DNA of 26,855 bases from CAZGDB01 sp964524705 (GTDB taxonomy: Bacteria; Pseudomonadota; Gammaproteobacteria; Berkiellales; Berkiellaceae): NCBI GenBank assembly GCA_964524705.1, contig CAZGDB010000022.1, forward strand, positions 1 through 26,855, read 5' to 3'. Made by a program: the position numbers and the translations under genes. The number at the start of each line of letters is the position of its first letter. The stretch's first letter is position 1. Positions 23,362-26,855 of this stretch are shown here, piece by piece. Under the pieces are notes generated by a model, which worked only from the letters and a program-made list of their open reading frames with translations, made no database searches and was not told where the DNA came from.

Positions 23362-24972
23362 ATGTTTGCACCTACGAAACGGCCCACTGAACTGCTCAAT
23401 CTCACAGAACTATTCACTAAATGTGAACAATCCCCCACACAATATCCAAGTGAAGCTTTTAAAAAAATAATTTTTACACTTTCTGAACTCAATCAGTGCA
23501 AACAAGTCGCACATTGTCACCCTTATTGGGAAGGTCTTAAGATCCTGACTAAAAAATACCCCTTACATGTAGATTTTAGTTTTTCAGATCATATCCTCAT
23601 GCGTATCGCACTAGAACAGCAAAATATTACCGTTTTAGAATGGCTCCGCACAGCGCCACAATTTCACCCACATAAAGCCTTAAAACATGCCTTGACCCAA
23701 GGCTATAGCGTGTCTATTCAGTACCTCATCAATCATCCACATGCAGAGTTACAAGCAACACTTACGTATTTTACACAAAAAATATTCATGCTACACCAAG
23801 ACAAAAAAGCAAGAGCTGCTGCTCTACAAGGTCTCTCACAACCCTTCTGGGTCTGTATCAAAAAACTATTAGAATGTTGTCCTGAAAAAATCAACTTTAG
23901 CTTTGATGATGAGAAATTCATAAAATCATCAAAAGATGCTAAACGGGATTTTACTTTTGCCCAACATCTACGTTTAGAAAACCTCAAAAACAGACTACAG
24001 ATATTCGAAGAATTAATGAATCTCGCAGTAGCACAAAACAATATTTCTGTTCTAGAGTGGCTATCAGAATGTCCACTTGTGGATATTCATCATGCGTTAC
24101 AATATGCGATTAATAATAATTATAATGGCTGTTTGCCTTATTTATTAGGCCACCCAAAACTAGATATAGCCTCTGCGCTACATATCTTGGATGTATGCCC
24201 CTCGGAAGTGGCAGATAAAATTTTTAAAACAAACCTTCAATCTTACGGATGGACTGATATTCACAAGCATGAAGTACCGCCAGCTTTTACCACTTTAGAA
24301 TCAGAAATTTTACATCTTGAAATTGCTACAAAAGAGGCCACCTTTACAGATCCCAGTATTGCGGTATGTATAGAGTTGTATATTACACATAAACTGACAG
24401 TTGCATTCAAAAAAATTAATTCCCAAAGCCCAGACTTTGCACAACTTGTCTACGCTGCTTTGCCACTCTTGCATTACCCCCCCCCACAAGATTTTGCTGC
24501 CTTCAAAAAATTAATATGGTATCGTCCAAAAACACACGCATCCCTGAAAAAAGAAAAGGAGCAACTGGAAACCTTAAAAACCTTTTTTTTCGTAGCCTTT
24601 GGGCTGGATGATGAAAAGTTATCTGCAGCACAAAAACTCGAAAAGTTCACAAAACCCATCTTAGATCAAATGATGACATCTGAAGAGATTGATCAAGCGG
24701 CACTCTATCTTGAAGTAGCACGTTGTCGATTTGTCAGCCTAGAACTTTTAAATAATTGTGCCTGGATTCTTGAAAATACCGCACACGCTGATACTGAAGA
24801 CGAAGAATTTGAGGGATTTGTCCCTGTTTCCCCCACAGTGGTTCAGTTTTCTGGATCTTCAAGGGGAATACAGTTGACATTGATTACCGATACAAACAAA
24901 AACACCCCACCCCCACAAAGGGATGAGGTGTCTTTGAATAATAGACCGACTGAGAAAATTACTCTGCAGTAG
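23362..24972 (+). CDS. Unrecognised repeat protein, ankyrin-like, effector candidate
   Basis: A 536-residue soluble, mostly helical protein with no signal peptide or membrane segment. I do not recognise the family. The N-half contains a duplicated module: residues 54-134 and 161-273 share PYW/PFW, a hydrophobic helix, then FSFSD/FSFDD, LM..A..Q.NI.VLEWL, and HAL..A......I/L.YL..HP. The second copy carries an insertion of about 30 residues (near 187-216). The short helix pairs resemble degenerate ankyrin or similar solenoid repeats. The C-terminus has an acidic stretch (DTEDEEFEGF) and a polar tail rich in Ser, Thr and Pro, as some type IV effectors have. The ribosome binding site is weak. Its last codons overlap rplS and that operon's terminator on the other strand. 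Confidence 0.7.
   Translation: MFAPTKRPTELLNLTELFTKCEQSPTQYPSEAFKKIIFTLSELNQCKQVAHCHPYWEGLKILTKKYPLHVDFSFSDHILMRIALEQQNITVLEWLRTAPQFHPHKALKHALTQGYSVSIQYLINHPHAELQATLTYFTQKIFMLHQDKKARAAALQGLSQPFWVCIKKLLECCPEKINFSFDDEKFIKSSKDAKRDFTFAQHLRLENLKNRLQIFEELMNLAVAQNNISVLEWLSECPLVDIHHALQYAINNNYNGCLPYLLGHPKLDIASALHILDVCPSEVADKIFKTNLQSYGWTDIHKHEVPPAFTTLESEILHLEIATKEATFTDPSIAVCIELYITHKLTVAFKKINSQSPDFAQLVYAALPLLHYPPPQDFAAFKKLIWYRPKTHASLKKEKEQLETLKTFFFVAFGLDDEKLSAAQKLEKFTKPILDQMMTSEEIDQAALYLEVARCRFVSLELLNNCAWILENTAHADTEDEEFEGFVPVSPTVVQFSGSSRGIQLTLITDTNKNTPPPQRDEVSLNNRPTEKITLQ
23521..24180 (+). repeat. Two copies of a duplicated protein module
   Basis: Copy 1 is encoded at 23521-23763 (residues 54-134) and copy 2 at 23842-24180 (residues 161-273). 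The clearest match is QQNITVLEWL against QNNISVLEWL, followed by HKALKHAL against HHALQYAI and YLINHP against YLLGHP. The similarity is at protein level, and the DNA has diverged, so this is an old duplication. Confidence 0.75.
24902..24931 (-). terminator. Rho-independent terminator of the rpsP-rplS operon
   Basis: Reading the minus strand, ACACCTCATCCC (24931-24920) pairs with GGGGTGGGGTGT (24913-24902) over 12 bp, with two G-U pairs and a 6-base loop. TTTTGTTTGT follows directly. This is the strongest terminator in the window. It lies 28 bases past the rplS stop and entirely within the coding end of the convergent gene on the plus strand. Confidence 0.88.
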
Positions 24973-25377
24973 TCTCGTTATCACCAGCATTAATCGCATT
25001 TGCGGCTTTAGCAGCAGCTTTCGCTTTAACTGCTTGTCCCAAATCTTCTTTAATACGAGCTGCTTTACCAGTCAATTCACGTAAGTGGTAAGCTTTAGCT
25101 TTACGCATTTTACCAAAACGTTTTACTTCAATTTTATCAATTAAAGGGCTATGTAAAGGGAATACACGTTCTACCCCTGAACCATGCGCCATTTTACGCA
25201 CTGTTACTGCAGAATGCAGACCNNNNNNNNNNTCACAACACCTTCATAAGTCTGAACGCGTTCACGTTTACCTTCTTTAACCTTCACATAAACTGCAATT
25301 GTGTCTCCCGTTGAAAAATTTGGGATCCCTTTTTGCAATTGTTCTTGCTCAATCGCTTGAACGACTGGATGTCTCAT
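24959..25377 (-). CDS. rplS: 50S ribosomal protein L19, interrupted by an assembly gap
   Basis: L19 sits at the 30S-50S interface. The first 48 residues (from the ATG at 25377, AGGAG 8 bases upstream) read up to RVQTYEGVV. The rest resumes after the gap at GLHSAVTVRKMAHGSGVERVF and continues through VKRFGKMRKAKAYHLRELTGKAARIKEDL. The two halves are out of frame across the 10 N, but the protein is otherwise intact, so this is a gap artefact and not a pseudogene. By comparison with E. coli L19 the missing codons encode a segment like IAIRNR. The C-terminus extends about 25 residues past the usual end with an Ala/Lys-rich tail. It is the last gene of the conserved rpsP-rimM-trmD-rplS operon. Confidence 0.95.
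25223..25232. other. Assembly gap of 10 N inside rplS
   Basis: Ten undetermined bases separate codons 48 and about 55 of rplS. Restoring the frame needs a gap length that leaves remainder 2 when divided by 3. Seventeen bases would encode the six residues expected from other L19 proteins, so the 10 N are probably a placeholder. Confidence 0.95.
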
Positions 25378-25391
25378 ACCAAAAACTCCTC

Positions 25392-26078
25392 TTATTCCAC
25401 ACCAAGCTCTAACAGATCAGGACGTTCACTACGTGTTTTGTCCCATGCCTTACCTTCACGCCATGCAGTAATCTTTGCATGATGCCCGGTCTGCAACAAC
25501 GCAGGGACTTCTAACCCTGCTACTACTGCTGGCCGCGTATAATGCGGGTAATCTAAAGTGCCTTGTTCAAAAGACTCTTGTACTACACTCTCCGCATTAC
25601 CCAAAACACCTGGCAATAAACGTAAAATCCCATCCAACATCACCATCGCGGGGAATTCACCACCGGACAGAATGTAATCTCCAATGGACCATTCCTCATC
25701 CACAACCGTGTCTAAGACACGTTGGTCTATTCCTTCATATCGACCACATACAAAAATAATGCCCGGCTCCTCTGAAAGACTCCGTAAAGCTGCTTGCTTT
25801 ACCTGTTTCCCAGAAGGCGACAAGGCGATCACTTTACAAGGACCCGGTGCTTGCGCTTTTGCATGCTGTATGGCTGCCAATAACGGCTCTGCCTTTAACA
25901 CCATACCCGGACCGCCTCCATAAGGCCGATCATCAACTTGATAATGCGGCGGAGCAGCAAAGTCCCGTAACTGATAAACATTCAGTTTTACCCCAAGCTC
26001 TCCAGCCCGCGCAATCACGCCATGCTGTAGTGCCTCGAACATTTGGGGGAACAGCGTAATGATCCCATACCAACGCAT
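25392..26078 (-). CDS. trmD: tRNA (guanine-N1)-methyltransferase TrmD
   Basis: Methylates G37 next to the anticodon of tRNAs that read CUN, CCN and CGG codons, preventing frameshifts. The start at 26078 (MRWYGIITLFPQMFEAL) is chosen because AGGAGA lies 4 bases upstream; an ATG at 26102 would add eight residues and overlap the ribosome binding site. The 228-residue protein has VDDRPYGGGPGMVLK, the knotted SAM site with CGRYEGIDQRV and WSIGDYILSGGE, and PHYTRP. It is about 25 residues shorter at the C-terminus than E. coli TrmD, a common variation. It is 14 bases upstream of rplS. Confidence 0.96.
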   Translation of the reverse strand: MRWYGIITLFPQMFEALQHGVIARAGELGVKLNVYQLRDFAAPPHYQVDDRPYGGGPGMVLKAEPLLAAIQHAKAQAPGPCKVIALSPSGKQVKQAALRSLSEEPGIIFVCGRYEGIDQRVLDTVVDEEWSIGDYILSGGEFPAMVMLDGILRLLPGVLGNAESVVQESFEQGTLDYPHYTRPAVVAGLEVPALLQTGHHAKITAWREGKAWDKTRSERPDLLELGVE

Positions 26079-26086
26079 AGGATCTC

Positions 26087-26617
26087 CTAAATTACCTGCC
26101 ACACAATATCTATTCTCTGCTCAGCGAGATCAACGTTTTCTACCACATCAGGCGCAAAAGGAATATGTAATCTCTCTTTGCCTTCTAATGGGGTGATCAC
26201 CATGATCGCACCAGCGGTACTGTTATACAAAAAGTCAACAGACCCTAAACATACAGCACCATTATAAACTTTTAAGCCTTCTAGCTGATGCCAATAATAT
26301 TGTCCTGCCTCTAAAGCAGGGAGCGCTGCTACATCCACCGCAACACGGCGATTGGTTAATAGCTGCACTGCATCTCTATCACTCACGCCTTCTAGCTTTG
26401 CTAAAAGTTCATTTTTTTGAACCTTTCCTTCAGCCAGGGTATAAGGATGCCATCCATCCTTAAATTGGATATACCATTGGGCATAATCCAACAATGAAAC
26501 AGCCTCTTCTGCAAAGGACTGCACTCGAAAAAAACCAGCTAAACCTACTGGCGCTCCGATTTTACCGAGCACCAGCTTCGTTCCGCCGTCTACGAGGCTT
26601 GTAACGTCATGTTCCAT
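26087..26617 (-). CDS. rimM: Ribosome maturation factor RimM
   Basis: Assists 30S head assembly by binding ribosomal protein S19 and 16S rRNA. The 176-residue protein has the N-terminal beta-barrel domain starting LVLGKIGAPVGLAGFFRVQSF (about 15-35) and a C-terminal PRC-barrel domain (YYWHQLEGLKVYN, then HIPFAPDVVENVDLAEQRIDI). The ATG at 26617 lies 28 bases inside rpsP. A GTG closer to the conserved VLGKIG is possible but has a poorer site. It ends 8 bases before trmD. Confidence 0.94.
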   Translation of the reverse strand: MEHDVTSLVDGGTKLVLGKIGAPVGLAGFFRVQSFAEEAVSLLDYAQWYIQFKDGWHPYTLAEGKVQKNELLAKLEGVSDRDAVQLLTNRRVAVDVAALPALEAGQYYWHQLEGLKVYNGAVCLGSVDFLYNSTAGAIMVITPLEGKERLHIPFAPDVVENVDLAEQRIDIVWQVI

Positions 26618-26847
26618 TGCTTAACCAAAGAAGCTACACGCTCAGACATTTGGGCGCCCACTTGGGTCCAATATGCCAGGCGATCGTTCACAATTTTCAA
26701 TTCTACTTCTTTACCTTGAGCCACAGGATTGAAATACCCTAGACGTTCAATGTAACGACCATCACGTGCGCAACGGCTGTCAGCAACGACAATATGGTAA
26801 AAAGGCTTTTTCTTGGATCCTGAACGTGTCAGTCTAATTACGACCAT
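26590..26847 (-). CDS. rpsP: 30S ribosomal protein S16
   Basis: A small-subunit protein needed for 30S assembly. The 85-residue protein is complete and begins MVVIRLTRSGSKKKPFYHIVVADSR, the standard S16 N-terminus, followed by RDGRYIERLGYFNP. It is the first gene of the four-gene operon. Its promoter and most of its leader lie beyond the window, whose last base is only 8 bases upstream of the ATG. Confidence 0.97.
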   Translation of the reverse strand: MVVIRLTRSGSKKKPFYHIVVADSRCARDGRYIERLGYFNPVAQGKEVELKIVNDRLAYWTQVGAQMSERVASLVKQWNMTLQAS

Positions 26848-26855
26848 CTTAATCT

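Noticed and set aside
24959..25222. rplS as a pseudogene or frameshifted gene
   Set aside because: The frame break coincides exactly with the run of N; both sides encode normal L19 sequence.
1..26855. Mobile elements, CRISPR arrays, tRNA or rRNA genes
   Set aside because: No transposase or integrase, no spaced repeats, no terminal inverted repeats, and no tRNA- or rRNA-like sequence in the short intergenic gaps.

Overview
The window is a gene-dense, AT-leaning stretch (roughly 40% G+C by eye) of a gammaproteobacterial chromosome. The rpsP-rimM-trmD-rplS operon, YadG/YadH-type transporter proteins, and large unclassified proteins of the kind seen in intracellular bacteria suggest a member of the Legionellales (Legionella/Coxiella/Rickettsiella-like). 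That placement is inferred from gene content and protein resemblance, not from a search. There are no rRNA or tRNA genes, insertion sequences, phage genes or CRISPR arrays. One run of 10 N lies inside rplS, so the source is a draft assembly.

Layout. (1) 79-3191: an unrecognised Lys/Ala/Glu-rich coiled-coil protein, convergent with a GadC-like amino acid permease. (2) 8838-3343, minus strand: a tightly packed six-gene unit coding for 2-oxoacid dehydrogenase E1-alpha, E1-beta and E2, then the YadG/YadH ABC exporter, then a small protein with an N-terminal double cysteine. (3) 9023-17910, plus strand: an eight-gene unit for leucine catabolism: isovaleryl-CoA dehydrogenase, thiolase, methylcrotonyl-CoA carboxylase beta, methylglutaconyl-CoA hydratase, methylcrotonyl-CoA carboxylase alpha, HMG-CoA lyase, and 3-oxoacid CoA-transferase A and B. 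(4) 17907-23267: an aromatic amino acid permease, a maleylacetoacetate isomerase-like zeta GST, etfA/etfB, and ETF-ubiquinone oxidoreductase. (5) 23362-24972: an unrecognised repeat-containing, effector-like protein. (6) 26847-24959, minus strand: rpsP, rimM, trmD and rplS.

How the genes fit together. Regions 2-4 form an almost complete route from a ketogenic amino acid to acetyl-CoA. The E1/E2 complex, if it accepts branched-chain oxoacids, would make isovaleryl-CoA. LiuA-LiuE convert that to acetyl-CoA plus acetoacetate. The CoA-transferase and thiolase turn acetoacetate into two more acetyl-CoA. ETF and ETF-QO pass the electrons from isovaleryl-CoA dehydrogenase to ubiquinone. Tyrosine breakdown through maleylacetoacetate isomerase also ends in acetoacetate, so the permease and zeta GST fit the same theme. 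The aminotransferase, the E3 subunit and the other tyrosine-pathway enzymes are not in the window.

The genome is compact. Many start and stop codons overlap, and at three convergent gene pairs the best hairpin is built partly from the last codons of the opposing gene. No clearly new biological system is evident. The most interesting leads are the two effector-like genes, one with heptad-sized duplications and one with a duplicated module behind a PmrA-like direct repeat, and the double-cysteine protein attached to the exporter genes.
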